Assembly: GCA_025024175.1 (NCBI GenBank)
Contig: QCXZ01000138.1
Span: 47,463,092-47,527,091, forward strand
Direction of reading: 5' to 3'
Source of the DNA: Rhyzopertha dominica
Taxonomy: Eukaryota; Arthropoda; Insecta; Coleoptera; Bostrichidae
Length of the DNA stretch: 64,000 bases
The translations under genes were made by a program, and so were the position numbers. Shown here piece by piece: positions 63,919 through 64,000 of this stretch (its first letter is position 1; each line of letters starts with the position of its first letter). The notes under the pieces were generated by a model that saw only the letters and a program-made list of their open reading frames with translations, did not search any database and had not been told where the DNA came from.

Positions 63919-64000
63919 CTTGAAAAGCAAAGTGAACAATATGAATCGTTTAAGGTCGAGGCTGAAACCCTACATTCAAATACCAAAGCCACCCGTTGTA

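Overview
This 64 kb window is nuclear DNA from an insect, most likely a beetle (inference). It has GT-AG introns, AT-rich spacers, insect-type odorant receptors and many decayed transposons. Scattered N bases mark it as draft assembly. There are no operons, CRISPR arrays or bacterial features.

Layout. (1) 0-4.7 kb, plus strand: the 3' exons of a Rab26-type small GTPase, with a Penelope-like retroelement remnant in one intron. (2) 8.45-9.49 kb, minus strand: a complete three-exon THAP-domain gene. (3) 11.9-28.0 kb, plus strand: the largest complete gene, a polycystin-1-like (PKD1 family) membrane receptor. I reconstructed 26 phase-consistent coding exons (about 2,124 codons before the stop). 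They encode an N-terminal hydrophobic segment, REJ-like ectodomain, GAIN/GPS, PLAT, the extracellular polycystin (TOP) domain and 11 transmembrane segments. Many introns are only about 50-80 nt, whereas others carry transposons. (4) 29.6-36.6 kb, minus strand: a tandem pair of odorant receptors (7tm_6). Each has five coding exons, and the last four are exactly the same size in both. One copy starts its first intron with GC instead of GT. A small unidentified ORF lies upstream of each. (5) 42.9-63.9 kb, minus strand: the 3' part of an adhesion-type GPCR (GPS, seven transmembrane helices, cytoplasmic tail). Its introns hold a dense set of transposable elements.

Mobile DNA fills most of the rest. 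It includes a three-layer nest (a TTAA-flanked MITE inside a LINE inside a foldback element), a second copy of the same MITE in the polycystin gene, and a TA-flanked mariner-like element with terminal inverted repeats of about 285 bp and only the C-terminal half of a transposase. There are also several decayed Tc1/mariner-type transposases and LINE fragments, plus a scattered set of short hairpin motifs that look like minimal hammerhead ribozymes of the kind known from Penelope-like elements.

The host genes do not form a pathway. Two are GPS-bearing receptors (polycystin-1-like and adhesion GPCR), and both differ from the canonical GPS cleavage site. No clear new biological system is present. 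The best leads are the hammerhead-like motifs, the nested insertions with legible target sites, and the intact insect polycystin-1 gene.
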